Below the pieces are notes generated by a model. That model was not told where the DNA came from. It ran no database searches and saw nothing but the letters and a program-made list of their open reading frames with translations. From assembly GCA_015680905.1 (NCBI GenBank), contig CM027378.1:58119501-58183500 (forward strand): a stretch of 64,000 bases of DNA. The letters run 5' to 3'. Made by a program: the position numbers and the translations under genes. This DNA comes from Coptis chinensis. Its lineage: Eukaryota > Streptophyta > Magnoliopsida > Ranunculales > Ranunculaceae. Shown piece after piece: positions 11,101 to 21,207 of the stretch. The stretch's first letter is position 1, and every line of letters starts with the position of its first letter.

Positions 11101-12186
11101 GAAGTGATAGCTGATGGTAGCTGGTCAAGGGTAATCACTGATCTACAGGAGTGTGAGGTAAAGGAATGGATTATGAACACGGAGATTAACGCCTACATCA
11201 CAGAAGACCAGGTTACATGGACACCTAACAGCTCAGGAGAATTCTCTACATCATCAGCATACTTTGTCCTAAAGAATGTGAGGAGTAAAGTCAAATGGTT
11301 CAAGATAGTATGGGGGAAGTACTCAGTCCCAAAGCACTCATTCACAGTTTGGCAATTGTTCTCCGGAGCACTTCCAACACAGAATCGACTAGTGGCGAAG
11401 AAGGTTATAAGTACTACAAAATGTTGTTTGTGTGGAAACCATGAGGAAAGTTCGGCCCATCTGTTTTTCGATTGTTCCTACTCTAAGTTAGTCTGGGAAG
11501 AGTTCAAGAAGGCGATGGGGACTACGATCATCTGTGAGAGCATCCCATGATGAATGGTACTACTTAATGCGATTAAGCGGAGTTTAATACCATGGGTGTC
11601 GAAGTGATTAGAGCTTTTACATGTGGCGGTCAAAGGCTATATGGGTGGTTTAAATTGGAGGTTGAAGAAAAATCATTTTAAAGCAGCTGATGAGGTAAGT
11701 CAAAAGGTCCTAAGCAATATGAAGATTTACATAGGAAAAACACTGGAATCAGTCCAGGAAGATGTGGGAACTAAAGTGTTATTGGCAAAGTTGGGAATCG
11801 GGGTAAAAGTTATACATAAAGAGGAAAGGTGGGTGAAATGGGAAAAACTGAAGGTGGATACAGTGGTCCTTAACACTGATGGGTCGGTGCAAGAGGGGGT
11901 GGCGGGCTATGGAGGAGTCTTGAGGGACAGCTATGGGGAAGTGATAATGGCGTACAGTGGCAGTTCTAAGAGAGTATCAGTTATCTTTCAGGAGCTTCTC
12001 GCGGTTCTAAAAGGGCTGGAAGGTGCGATACAGCTGAGCATTAAACGGCTTCAAGTGCAATCGGATTCCATGCAAGGGGTCCAGATCTTAACTAAAAAAG
12101 GAAAGCCACCGTGGTACTGTAGGAACTTGGTAGCACAAATCCAAGCTGTAATATATCTCTATGGTATTTCATTTAGAATAGAATGA
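8179..12186 (+). pseudogene. LINE L1 ORF2: endonuclease, reverse transcriptase, RNase H
   Basis: Nicks target DNA and copies the RNA in place. The whole frame holds from ATG 8179, broken only by in-frame stops (8341, 8917, 10189, 11548, 11551 and one near 11608). Endonuclease: WNVRGIN at the start, LLETKV, GDFN near 8600 and SDH near 8857. Reverse transcriptase: KSPGPEGYNACFF, SFRPIACCNIIYK, QSAFIPGRSIQDN, LRQGDPVSPYLF and catalytic FADD at 10249-10260. A zinc-binding zf-RVT-like part (CCLCG, HLFFDC) follows near 11425. RNase H has LNTDGS, the Glu in FQELLAVL and the Asp in QSDS, but its usual C-terminal His motif is missing, so the 3' end is truncated. Confidence 0.88.
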
Positions 12187-13160
12187 TGGTCTTCATTATA
12201 TCTCTATGGTATTTCATTGTAATCTTCCTTTTGTGTTATTTCTTCCGCTTTGTGCCCCTCGTATTCTCAGAAACATATGGGTATGGCTGATAAAGATTTT
12301 GGCTATACTCCTTGTCTGGAGTTGGGTAAAGGGTAAAGGGTTTTATGAAAGAAAATGGCTTATTGTAAGGCTCAAAAGGGTTTAACATGATGGTCCTACT
12401 AGGTGGGATAAAGGCTGAATAGATTAACTACTTGACTTATCAGTATGATACTCTGTTTCGAATAGACTACAAGACCTAATGGCTATCTCCCCAGTTGATG
12501 TCACTTCGTGATTAACCAAATCAACAAATAATGAGACTATATTACAATGACATAAAGAACTAAAAGATGTTGAGTCACTAAGACTCAGATTTTTCGTAAG
12601 AACTCTCTAAAAAATGGGTATAAAGCTCAAGTCTCACGAGCTAAGTCTAAAAATTCTACTTCCAGTTTACTAGGGGTTTAAATCTCTCTTCTAGCAAAAG
12701 TACACAAAACTGACCAAGTATTATGGTGGTGGTTTGATAAAGAATTCTATCAACAAGAACTATATCTGAGCATAATAAATAGTCTAAGTGGTAATGAAAT
12801 CAATAATATCAACTATCTATCAAACTCAACACTAAGCAGTATAGAATCTATATCCCAAACTCATCATTAAAATTTATTTTTCTCATGCTACTGATATAGA
12901 AACAAAAATATTTTTGTTTTTGAAAACTAATTTTCAAAATTCATTTCTCAAGTACACCCTCCCCAGACTTAACATATGCACTGTCCTCAATGTATAGAAA
13001 TTAAGTAAATAAAATGAATGAGAAAAAGGTAAGATGTTCCCATTGATGCCGAATATCAAAATTAATCCCAAAAATAAGAACATTTTTTTTACCAAGATTT
13101 TTTTTTTTTTTTTGTTAGATCTTTTTAAGTCAGATCCCTAAGACTATATATCATGCATTA
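12187..13160 (-). other. El-3 3' noncoding region
   Basis: No ORF. The minus strand has a purine tract CTGGGGAGGGTGTAC (12958-12972) preceded by TTGAGGACAGTGCATATG, the arrangement seen ahead of the polypurine tracts of El-2 and El-4 (GAGGACAAGCAAAATG). Further on, minus-strand CCCTTTTGAGCC and ACCCTTTACCC blocks near 12300-12380 parallel the CTCTGAGCC and CCTTTACCC blocks of the El-2 3' region. A run of T lies at 13101-13114. Confidence 0.6.
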
Positions 13161-14570
13161 TCAATTTGGAGTGAGAAGATCAGATTTTCTTACCCAAATC
13201 TGACGAATGTTTGGAGGACGAGGAGGTCTCACCTTATGGGTTGTCAAAAATACTCCTTGATATGCCGGAAAGATTGATGGTATAGTTGCTTCTCTACCTT
13301 GAACTATTTGAGGTCTGATGATTGTGTGATAGGCCTTGTGGTTCCTCTGTGTAGAAGATTGACGAAAATCTTTCTTTTTAACAGGACAATAGTATCTGAT
13401 ATGCCCTTTACCACCACAGTTATGATAATGGATGTCTGGCTGACTGCGCTCAAAGTGGGCGGTAGACTGGTTCACATACTTCTCTCGTTCAGACAATGAT
13501 GGTGTAGAAGAAGCTTCAACAGTGCAATGCTTCTTAACAATATGGTCCACTTTCTGCTTTAAAAGACTCATTTCAGTTTCTAGATTCTGTTGTTTTTCCA
13601 AAACTTCTTTAAGCTGATTCTCTAGTAACTGATTTTTCTGGGCAAAAGTCTGTTGTTCATCCTGAAATGTAGAGTTCATCTTCTCAAGGTATAATACTCT
13701 CTCTGCCAATTTTCCATTATTCTCACTTAAATCCTGAATTTTCTGCAGAGATTCCAAGAACATGGCTAGCAGCGCCTCTGTGGTGGGGTTCTCAGGTTCA
13801 TCACAATTTTCTGTAGATTGAGCACTCTCAATTGTATCTTCAAATGGGAAGGATTGTTGTATCATGCTATCAAGGAAGTGCACCTCTCCACCTTCGGTGT
13901 CATCACAATCCTTATACAACAGGTGAAAGATATTTATGTCCATGGACATCTTACCAAAGTTGATCTTCATTTCACCATTGTGACAATTTATCAAAGCTTT
14001 TGCAATAGCGAGGAAAGGTCGGCCTAGAATAATTGGAATTTTATTAAAGGCCTCCTGGGTGTCTATCACAATGAAATCCACTGGATAGTAGAAATCGACT
14101 ACTTGAACAAGAACATCCTCAACTATGCCTCTGGGAATCTTGGTAAAGCGGTCAACTAACTTCAATTTGACTTGTGTAGGCTTTAGGTTCTCCAGGCCCA
14201 ATGCTTGGTACACATGATATGGCAAGAGATTAACACTAGCACCAAGGTCTAAAAGAGTATTACCCGTGAATTTTTCTCCTATCTTGCATGATATTGTAAG
14301 ACTTCCTAGATCTTTGAGCTTGACTGGAGCTTGCTGATGGATAATAGATGTTGTTTGTCCAGCTAGAAACGCTCGCTTTGGAACATGAGTACTTCTCTTT
14401 ATGTTACATGCATCTTTCAAGAATTTGGCATATGATGGCAATTGCTTGATCACTTTGAGAAATGGGATATTGATGTTATCTTTCTCAAATGCCTCTTTCA
14501 TCTCTAAAAATTGCTTGTCCTTTTTGCTTTGAGCAAAAAACATAGGAAAAGGTGCCTTTGGTACAAACAC
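13161..14570 (-). CDS. El-3 protease with coiled coil and C-terminal zinc knuckle
   Basis: The longest intact frame of El-3 (469 residues). The first 90 residues are the gag-protease border seen in all relatives (KAPFPMFFAQSK, LPSYAKFLKD). The aspartic protease follows: TLLDLGASVNLLPY holds the active-site motif and IILGRPFLA the second conserved loop. Where relatives continue into reverse transcriptase, this protein has a long coiled coil (about residues 275-345, LSENNGKLAERVLYLEKM onward) and a zinc-knuckle-like end YHNCGGKGHIRYYC, in which the first Cys is Tyr. It then stops. I read this as a protease whose pol was replaced by, or rearranged with, gag-like sequence. Confidence 0.75.
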   Translation of the reverse strand: MFVPKAPFPMFFAQSKKDKQFLEMKEAFEKDNINIPFLKVIKQLPSYAKFLKDACNIKRSTHVPKRAFLAGQTTSIIHQQAPVKLKDLGSLTISCKIGEKFTGNTLLDLGASVNLLPYHVYQALGLENLKPTQVKLKLVDRFTKIPRGIVEDVLVQVVDFYYPVDFIVIDTQEAFNKIPIILGRPFLAIAKALINCHNGEMKINFGKMSMDINIFHLLYKDCDDTEGGEVHFLDSMIQQSFPFEDTIESAQSTENCDEPENPTTEALLAMFLESLQKIQDLSENNGKLAERVLYLEKMNSTFQDEQQTFAQKNQLLENQLKEVLEKQQNLETEMSLLKQKVDHIVKKHCTVEASSTPSLSEREKYVNQSTAHFERSQPDIHYHNCGGKGHIRYYCPVKKKDFRQSSTQRNHKAYHTIIRPQIVQGREATIPSIFPAYQGVFLTTHKVRPPRPPNIRQIWVRKSDLLTPN

Positions 14571-14630
14571 ATCAGTATGTGTTTGCTCTTCTTTCTCTTT
14601 GGCATTCTTGCATATCTTGTCTTGGTCATC

Positions 14631-16271
14631 TTAACAAATGGGAGTGGAAAGGATTTCCCCCACTTCCTTTTGAACTTCATTTGAAATCTTGACTGATTGC
14701 TTTGTAACAATGTAATCATGAGAAGGTAAGTCAACCTTGTTGTCAATCTTCAATCCTGATCTGAGAGTAGTTACTGAGCTGACATGATCATGGAGGTGAT
14801 CAGTACTAAAAGTTATCCCAATGTGGCATACATCTTCACTCTTCAATATTGGTTCCAATAAGCTAGGTTGAGTGGCTTGTGTCTTTACAGACAAAGTAGT
14901 GGTGAGTTGGTTGACCTTAGCCTCTAGAGACTCCATTCTAGAACATTGACTTGCCTGAGATTGCTGGAGATTGAGCTGAGACTGTGCAAGAAGCTCTAGA
15001 ACACTTTCAAACTTCTGATTTTTCTGTGATAGCAAAGTAATTGCATTCTCCAGGTTGGCAGGTGCGGCATAATTTCTCCTAAGATCAGGCACTAACTCTT
15101 CACTTGTATTGGAATTCTGCTGAGAGTAAAATTGTTATTGAGGAACCAACTGTGAAGCTTGACTTGTCTATGGAATATAACTTTGATCTTGAGAACCTGG
15201 GGGTCCAGCATTCTGTCTCCAATAATTACCTTGAAAGTTATTACCACCTTGGTTGGGCCTCTAAAATGAGTTTATATTGTACTCTCCAACTGATGCATGT
15301 TGATAGTAACCAGGACATTCTAGAGTTGCATGGGAAGTGTCCGAACAGACTTCACAATATTGGCTAGCTTGCATGATTGGGAGAGATTTAGCTTGAGACT
15401 TGTTGATCTTGGAGGGATTCATAGAGAACTGATTGAATTTCTTAATCAAAGTTTCAATGCTGGTGGCCAGGCTGGCCAATGTAGACTTCAATTCTTGATT
15501 TGATTGTTCATGTGCTTGGTAACCAAATTGCTTTGGCTCCCCCTCCATGCTAGCGACATCCTCATTGCTAGTAGTCCATTGTTGTGTTTCTTCAGCTAAA
15601 TTATCAAGAAAGTTGTAAGCTTCCTCTCCATCCATCGATGTAAACTTGCCTTTGTGCATTGACTGTATCATCTGCTTGTTCATCATCGAGAGTCCTCGAT
15701 AGAAAAAAGGAGCAAGTGTGCTCTTATCATAACCATGATGTGGACATGAGACTAGCAGATTATTGAATTTCTCCCAGCTTTGATGATATTCTTCAGTCAC
15801 CTTCCCTTTGAAATTGTTGATGGCTTGCTGCATGGCATTTGTCTTCTGGGGTGGGTAGAACTTGTTCATAAACTTTGTTCTCAACTTCTCCCAATTGTCT
15901 ATTGAATTGATCAGCTGTACAGTTAACCATTCGGAGGCTTTACCTTCGAGTGAGAGTGGAAAAAGAATCAACTTGATACTCTTATCTTTGATATTCTGGT
16001 TCTTGAAAGTTTTGAGGACTGATAGAAATCTGTTCATGTGAACATATGGTTGAACATTGTCTGAATCATTGAACTTTGGAAGCATAGAGATTACTGATGC
16101 TTTAAGTTCAAACTAGTTAGATTATGTCTCTAGAAAAACAATACTGCTGGTTGGGTCTCCAATGATTGGTGAATAGAAATCGCTTAACTTCTTCCTCTGT
16201 TGTGCTTGCATGGGTGAGATAGCTTCAGGATTATTCGGTTCCATAACACCTCCATCATTGCGTGTGGCCAT
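14631..16271 (-). pseudogene. El-3 gag
   Basis: Capsid protein forming the particle. Start taken at MATRNDGG (ATG at 16271). Breaks: a stop near 16122 with a frame change before MLPKFNDSDNVQPY (16085), stops and a frame change between 15261 and 15092, and a stop at 14631 before the protease frame. The middle (16085-15261) is a retrotransposon gag domain: PLSLEGKASEWL, FYPPQKTNAMQ, ESWEKFNNLL-like QSWEKFNNLLVSCPHHG, and a knuckle CEVCSDTSHATLEC. The last part (15092-14631) is helical and Gln-rich (LAQSQLNLQQSQ). Confidence 0.8.
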
Positions 16272-16817
16272 TGTATCAATCTTGTCTAGTATTCTTGCTA
16301 TGCGAAGATGATGAAAAACTATCCTACTATGCTTGAATGCAATTAAACTAATATACAACTATTCTAAATTATACTAATATGCAAAACTATTTTCCTTCAA
16401 CTGGGTTGGGCTTTGCAGCTAGTATCTCGCCCATTGTCTAAAGCTGTCTCTTCTAGGGTTATGGTGAATCACTTGGATTGCTTAAGTACCACGACCCACA
16501 GACGATAGTCCATTTGTCAAAATTCAGACAAGAAACACTAGAGTTTGATGTTTCGCTGTGTTGGCTTACAACTTCAATTGTTGAAAAGGTCCTAAATGCA
16601 ATTATACTAGAAAGCAATAAAACTAAATTACGATGCAACTATACTAAGAATGAAATAAAAAGAATGAAGATTCGACTAACCTGGAAGGTAGATCTTGTCT
16701 TCAAGATGTCCTCCAAGTTTCTCTCTTTCTCAAAAGGATTGATTATGCGGAAAAAATTACCTTAAGATCCAAAATTCTAATCTTGAAAGAAAACGTTAAA
16801 CATAAACAACTTAAAAC
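16272..16817 (-). other. El-3 5' leader
   Basis: AT-rich leader between primer site and gag on the minus strand. No ORF with family resemblance. It lacks the GC-rich motif present in the leaders of El-1, El-2 and El-4. Confidence 0.6.
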
Positions 16818-16830
16818 GGCAGCAGCGCCA
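16818..16830 (-). other. Primer-binding site of El-3
   Basis: Minus strand TGGCGCTGCTGCC, two bases inside the LTR end; one of several variants of the tRNA-Asp-type Athila site in this window. Confidence 0.65.
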
Positions 16831-17869
16831 TTTGATCTTGCCTCTTTTTTTTTGTGTGAGATGGTATATGGATGATGTAGATAGATGATGGTCGTTGAAC
16901 AAAATAGAAGTGTATCAAAACCTAATTATCCCCCAATAAGTAAAGGATGAGTAGGGTATCGTTCCACTTTTAAGTGTATGTTTATATGAAGGACAGGACT
17001 GGAAAGGGGGTTTGAGGGATTAAAAACTATTATTATAGATTTTAGATTCTAATGCTAAACTAAACTAAAATATTGAGAATTTATAAGAGAGGGAATTCAA
17101 GAGATTAGAATCCACCAATACTTTTGATGTAATGACCTTTTGCTTCATGGTTGTTCTCACAAGTAGACTACAATTAGGCAATCGAGCGAGTGCCGATGCC
17201 CTCTTGGACAAAACATCGTTAACAAATAAGTCTACTTAAGGTTGTTCCTATGTTCATGTTACTAGTATCTTCTTTCCTTTTATGTGAGCTTAGGCGGCTA
17301 TTCAATGAATCACCATCTAAGGCAAACACAAGGAATACTTCCCTTACTCTAAAACACTACACAACTAGAAGAAAAGTAGAGAATAATAGTATAATATTCA
17401 ATTACAATAAATAAAACCCTATTCTAGCATTATATTCAATTGCAATAAATAAAAGCATGTCACTAGGAAATATTCAATTGCAATAAATTAAACCCTAAAC
17501 TAGCATGATATTCGATTGTAATAAATAAAAACCTTAATCTATACTTCCATCCCCTGGTCTGGGCAATGGAACTAATAACTAAAAACATAAAGAACTAACC
17601 TGATTGAAGAACACCATGAACCAGAAGAATCATTAAACCTTAAGCACCAACTTCATTTTCTCCCTTGTAGGAGAATATTAGCCTTCCATAAAGAAGGAAG
17701 AACACGAAGAACGAGAAGAAGAAGAGTCGAAGAACATAAGACTAGAAAGACTAATTTATTAAGACTCAGCTAGTTAAAATCGATCTTTTATTATTAATCT
17801 CTTTCTGCCTCAAGTTTTGGAGACAAAAATATAAGTGAATTGGCAAATTACATGAGGCACTTAGGTCCT

Positions 17870-17879
17870 CTATTTATAG
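17870..17879 (-). promoter_or_regulatory. TATA box of the El-3 LTR
   Basis: Minus strand CTATAAATAG followed by AGGACC, a good plant TATA box placed inside the LTR. Confidence 0.6.
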
Positions 17880-17994
17880 AGGTTACAATGAGCTCTAGAA
17901 GCATTCCAAACCGTCATTTGTTTCCTAATACAAATAGACTTCTTTCAGAGTCCAACTTTGTCTCTAAAACTGAGAAGAAATTGGCTACAGTGTC

Positions 17995-18078
17995 GATCCA
18001 TGCGTCTGGACGCACTATTCATGCGTCTCAGATGCGATCAATGCGTCTGGACCCTCGATCCATGCGTCCCAGACGCGT
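17995..18078 (-). repeat. Short GC-rich repeat array in the El-3 LTR
   Basis: Four to five imperfect units with core ATGCGTCTGGAC (plus strand) alternate in about 20-bp steps, 115-210 bp upstream of the TATA box on the minus strand. The units overlap inverted copies (CCAGACGC). Possibly a U3 control region; function not known. Confidence 0.6.
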
Positions 18079-18942
18079 AAGCCTATTTTGTCTCTTCTGC
18101 TCTATCCTTCTATCATCTTTTGCGGGCTTTGGTCCAAGCAATGAATTATTTGGCCTTGGGCTTCCAAATAAGCTTTAAAATAGGTCCAAGTCGCATCTTT
18201 AATAGCTCCAATTCCTTGGCCTTCTCCATGATTGTCCATGTGCTTCCCATGTGATCCTTAATGCTCCGAATTGCTCCGTTTTACCCCTTTTTCTCTGATA
18301 TTCTACAAAACTCTCTCTTTCACCTGTAGAATCATAAAACATAACTTACAAACACTATTATTCCACTAAGATGGCTAAACAAGAGGTATAATCGTGGGTT
18401 AAATTGCACTTTTTGAGCACTTATCACTAAGTACTTAATTGCTTTTTCATTAGGAATTCCAACAGCTGCCCAAGACACCCAGATTGATTATATAGCTGAT
18501 AATGACAACAATTATGATTGGGTAAATTTCCACAAGACCTATGGTGCTGGTATATTTTAAATAGAACAACAAGGCCAACATAACGTATCCTTAGGAAGCA
18601 TGGCCCTCAATATGGGCCTTGCTATGCTTTTCCTTAAGCTTAATGTCTTAGGAGATTGGCACTTTAAATATGCGGTTTCTCGCACATGCAACGCCTTCTT
18701 TGCTTTAGCCTAAGGGCGTTAGTATTATGATATATCTAGAACCATAGTGGATGGTCTTGCAAGAGCACAGGCTGTTAGGCATCAGTAGCTTCTTATGCCA
18801 GTCACAATCATACATATAATGACATTCTTTTTCCCAGAATTTTGTACACGTTTCACTGATTGGGTCAAGGTTGATACAATGCGCACAACCAATGGTGTAG
18901 TCCATTCTTTACATGCTATGGTTAGGCCTGGCTTGCGCCTAC

Positions 18943-20202
18943 TGTAGAAATCATTATTTCAGAATGAATATTTCTACAAACCGTAAAAACCACGCGCAGC
19001 GGAATTAATGGTTCTCATGATTTTGGATTGGAAAACATACCTTTTAGATCGGCTTCTTGATATCTCTGAGAATCCAATAGCTATGAAATCAACAACCACA
19101 TCTTGATCTTCTGTTGTATTCCTTTCAAAAGATTGGGCATTGTGTGGGCAACGATCTACCAACCCTTTTCTTTCTCATAAAGCTAGAACCGATTTGGATC
19201 TATCTTTTCTTGCCTATCTTTTCAATCAAGATGAATAGTAAAAATGGCCAGGAGAGAAGGGTTTCTATTTATAGGCTACAACAGGGACCATGAGGAGAAA
19301 TTAGGGTTGGGCCTCCTGACGAGCTTGGGCTTCCCATGTTCGCCCAGAACACACGGCCCAAGTCCATCAACAAATGGCTTATTCTACTAAAGGTCATTGT
19401 TGCACTACTGCCCTAATCCCAAATTATGTGTTACATTTATGGGCTCCATATTATATGCTTGTGGATCTCCCTGTGTTTAAGATATCGAATGTCCGTTGAT
19501 TAAGTCAAGTTACTGACAACTACATTAATCAACTTCTTATGTCCTTGAGTAGTACCACTCAACCTCATTGTCATGTCGGATCAAATCCACCTGCAGGGTT
19601 TACATGACAATCCTTATGAGCTCCTCCTTAAGGGGACATCATCAGCCCAACTTCTTGCGGGACACGGATTCCTTCTATAATTAACAGCACACCTTACATA
19701 CAATGTCATTACCCAATCCATTGAGTTTGTTGATTCACAAATGAATCTCACTCATTGATAATTTAAACCAATGTACAATGCACGTAAGTGCCCGTTATTA
19801 TATCCGGATTAAGAGGACAAGCATCCATAATAACAGAGGCGTTTGTTCTCTTATATAGTCAGTATAAAGAGAAACAACCTCACTTGGTCCTGTTCAATAC
19901 ACACAAAGTGTACTAGTGTAATCCTATAGTCAAGATAGACTAATACCAAATTATACTACAACTGTACCAATGGTTTGTCCAAATCCATCTAGGTTATGAA
20001 CGATTGCTTATACTTTATAAGGTACTAATGATATGATCATCTGTGTGTTCACACCTTATCATCTACAACATAAAGTATTAGACACATGCATATAACTAAT
20101 ATCATATATAATATGCATAACATTTGCCCATATGATTCTCATTAAAAATATAAAGAATTAGAGTTAATACAAAAGTAATGCTTTTAGTATATAACCCTAT
20201 CA
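18943..20202 (-). mobile_element. S1: solo LTR in ORF-B of El-2a
   Basis: A 1260-bp LTR with TG...CA ends (minus strand TGATAGGGTTATATAC to ATTTCTACA), flanked by cctac at 18938-18942 and 20203-20207. El-2b has the unbroken target (GCGCCTACAACATC near 55067). It contains no coding sequence. S2 (47387-48619) is a second copy in the opposite orientation. The TTCCGCTGCGCGTGG stretch near the end recalls Ty1/copia LTRs, but lineage is not established. Confidence 0.85.
19265..19274 (-). promoter_or_regulatory. TATA box of solo LTR S1
   Basis: Minus strand CTATAAATAG followed by AAACCCTTCT; S2 has CTATATAAAG at the matching place (48317-48326). Confidence 0.55.
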
Positions 20203-20617
20203 CCTACAACCTCACCTAGTAGGCTCATACACCCCTTCTGACCAAATTGCACTAAATAGGTTGGCTAGGGTAGATGAAAACAGGATGGAGGCATGGAAAG
20301 TAGTCATAGATATTCAAGACTTAAAGGAGCCTCATTTCATAAGTGAGGAGCAAACGGAGGAAAATGCATGATTAGAAACAACAATATATGGTAATATTTA
20401 TAATTTTCTGTAAGTGTCCGCTTATGTCCCAAGCGACTTTTTATTTACTTTTATATCCATAATGGATGGAACTCTTATAGGAGATGCATCTGCATTTTAT
20501 TATTTATATTTGTATCGTTTAACTTTCTTTTATAGGTGCTCCCATTTACAAGCACGTTTCTATGGTACTCTCTATCCTTTATTTTCATTCCATACTTAGG
20601 GGACAAAGCATGATTTT

Positions 20618-20630
20618 GTTTGGGGGTGGT
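20618..20630 (+). other. Purine tract after ORF-B (El-2a)
   Basis: GTTTGGGGGTGGT, preceded by GGACAAAGCATG as the true 3' tract is by GGACAAGCAAAATG. Matching tracts: 55485-55498 and 38410-38434. Confidence 0.6.
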
Positions 20631-21092
20631 ATAGAAACACGCTGTAAATATTTAAGCACATATTAGGTTGTATATTATGTATTATTTGTCATTTAAAAAA
20701 GTAGAAAAAGCATAAAAATAATTTGTACCATGCACTTAGGATAATAGTATTATTTCCTTTTCTATGATGATATTAGTCTAGAAATCTAAAGTAACAATAG
20801 AATTAAGTGTAGTTCTTAGAAACTTAGGTTAATACTTAGGTAATAGTCATTACATCTTTTTATTAACACCTTGCATGAGCATGTATGAGTGTACTTGGCA
20901 GTATTTTTCTGAAACGTAGGTTAGACTACTTAATTTTACATATCCTGTGAGATTCTAGCCTAAAAGCCTCATATGAGTGAGTATCTGTGTGATGACACAA
21001 AAGAGATATATAATATAAGTAGAGAAATCACACATCCACTTGCTTGATCACCATACCATATCCTAAACAAGAATTTAGGCCCTCTTTGGATC

Positions 21093-21108
21093 GATATAGC
21101 TAAAAATT
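21093..21108 (+). repeat. Target-site duplication of LINE L2, left copy
   Basis: GATATAGCTAAAAATT, repeated exactly at 41507-41522 just after the A-rich LINE tail. A 16-bp duplication is typical for LINE insertion. Confidence 0.9.
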
Positions 21109-21207
21109 ATGTAGCAAAAAAGCTTGTTTAGTTGTTAATGGGGACTTCTACGGGTGATTTTTATCCTTAGGGGTAGTTAGGTCTTTTACATCAAAAACAC
21201 AAAAAAC

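Larger units (their letters stand above)
6451..12186 (+). mobile_element. L1: plant L1-type LINE
   Basis: Non-LTR retrotransposon with a 340-bp 5' leader, ORF1 (6793-8169) and ORF2 (8179-12186). The 5' end is placed where El-3 LTR similarity stops. I cannot find a poly(A) tail or target duplication: after 12186 the sequence reads as El-3 noncoding DNA. A 21-bp direct repeat (about 12153-12173 and 12196-12216) marks the uncertain 3' junction. All breaks in ORF2 are in-frame stops, so it is less decayed than L2. Confidence 0.8.
6211..18426 (-). mobile_element. El-3: gypsy-type gag-protease element without reverse transcriptase
   Basis: Bounded by the target duplication ctaag (6206-6210 and 18427-18431) and by LTR ends TGATAAGTGC (minus strand, at 18426) and AAGGTCA (at 6211). 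On the minus strand: LTR 18426-16833, primer site, leader, gag, protease fused to a coiled coil and zinc knuckle, 3' noncoding region, then LINE L1 and only the last 240 bp of the 3' LTR. No reverse transcriptase, RNase H or integrase of its own is visible, so it probably depended on enzymes of a related element. Confidence 0.85.
16833..18426 (-). repeat. 5' LTR of El-3
   Basis: Complete 1594-bp LTR from TGATAAGTGC (minus strand, at 18426) to AAGATCA (at 16833). It is followed on the right by ctaag, the copy of the host target. TATA box at 17870-17879; a GC-rich repeat array lies upstream of it. Confidence 0.85.
6190..20371 (+). pseudogene. ORF-B of El-2a, split by El-3 and S1
   Basis: Exons of the broken frame are 6190-6210 (seven codons from ATG), 18432-18942 and 20208-20371. 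El-3 was inserted after the seventh codon without loss, leaving ctaag on both sides; S1 was inserted later in the middle. The product parallels ORF-B of El-4: LGIP, NFHETYGAGIF, MLFLKLNVLGDWHF, LLMPVTI, FCTRFTDWVKVDTMR, LARVDENRMEAWKVV, ending in an acidic tail (EEQTEENA). Besides the insertions it has a TAA at 18558-18560, which El-2b shares, and further stops near 18710. It appears paralogous to ORF-A. Function unknown. Confidence 0.7.
20372..21108 (+). other. El-2a 3' noncoding region, first part
   Basis: AT-rich, no ORF with a counterpart in other families. Holds a purine tract at 20618-20630 (GTTTGGGGGTGGT, after GGGGACAAAGCATG) and a conserved block (TTTAGGCCCTCTTTGGATCG near 21072) shared with El-2b and El-4. 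It is broken at 21108 by LINE L2 and resumes at 41523. Confidence 0.7.

Noticed and set aside
17840..18178. 112-residue frame over the El-3 LTR
   Set aside because: Covers a TATA box and a short repeat array; not seen as coding.
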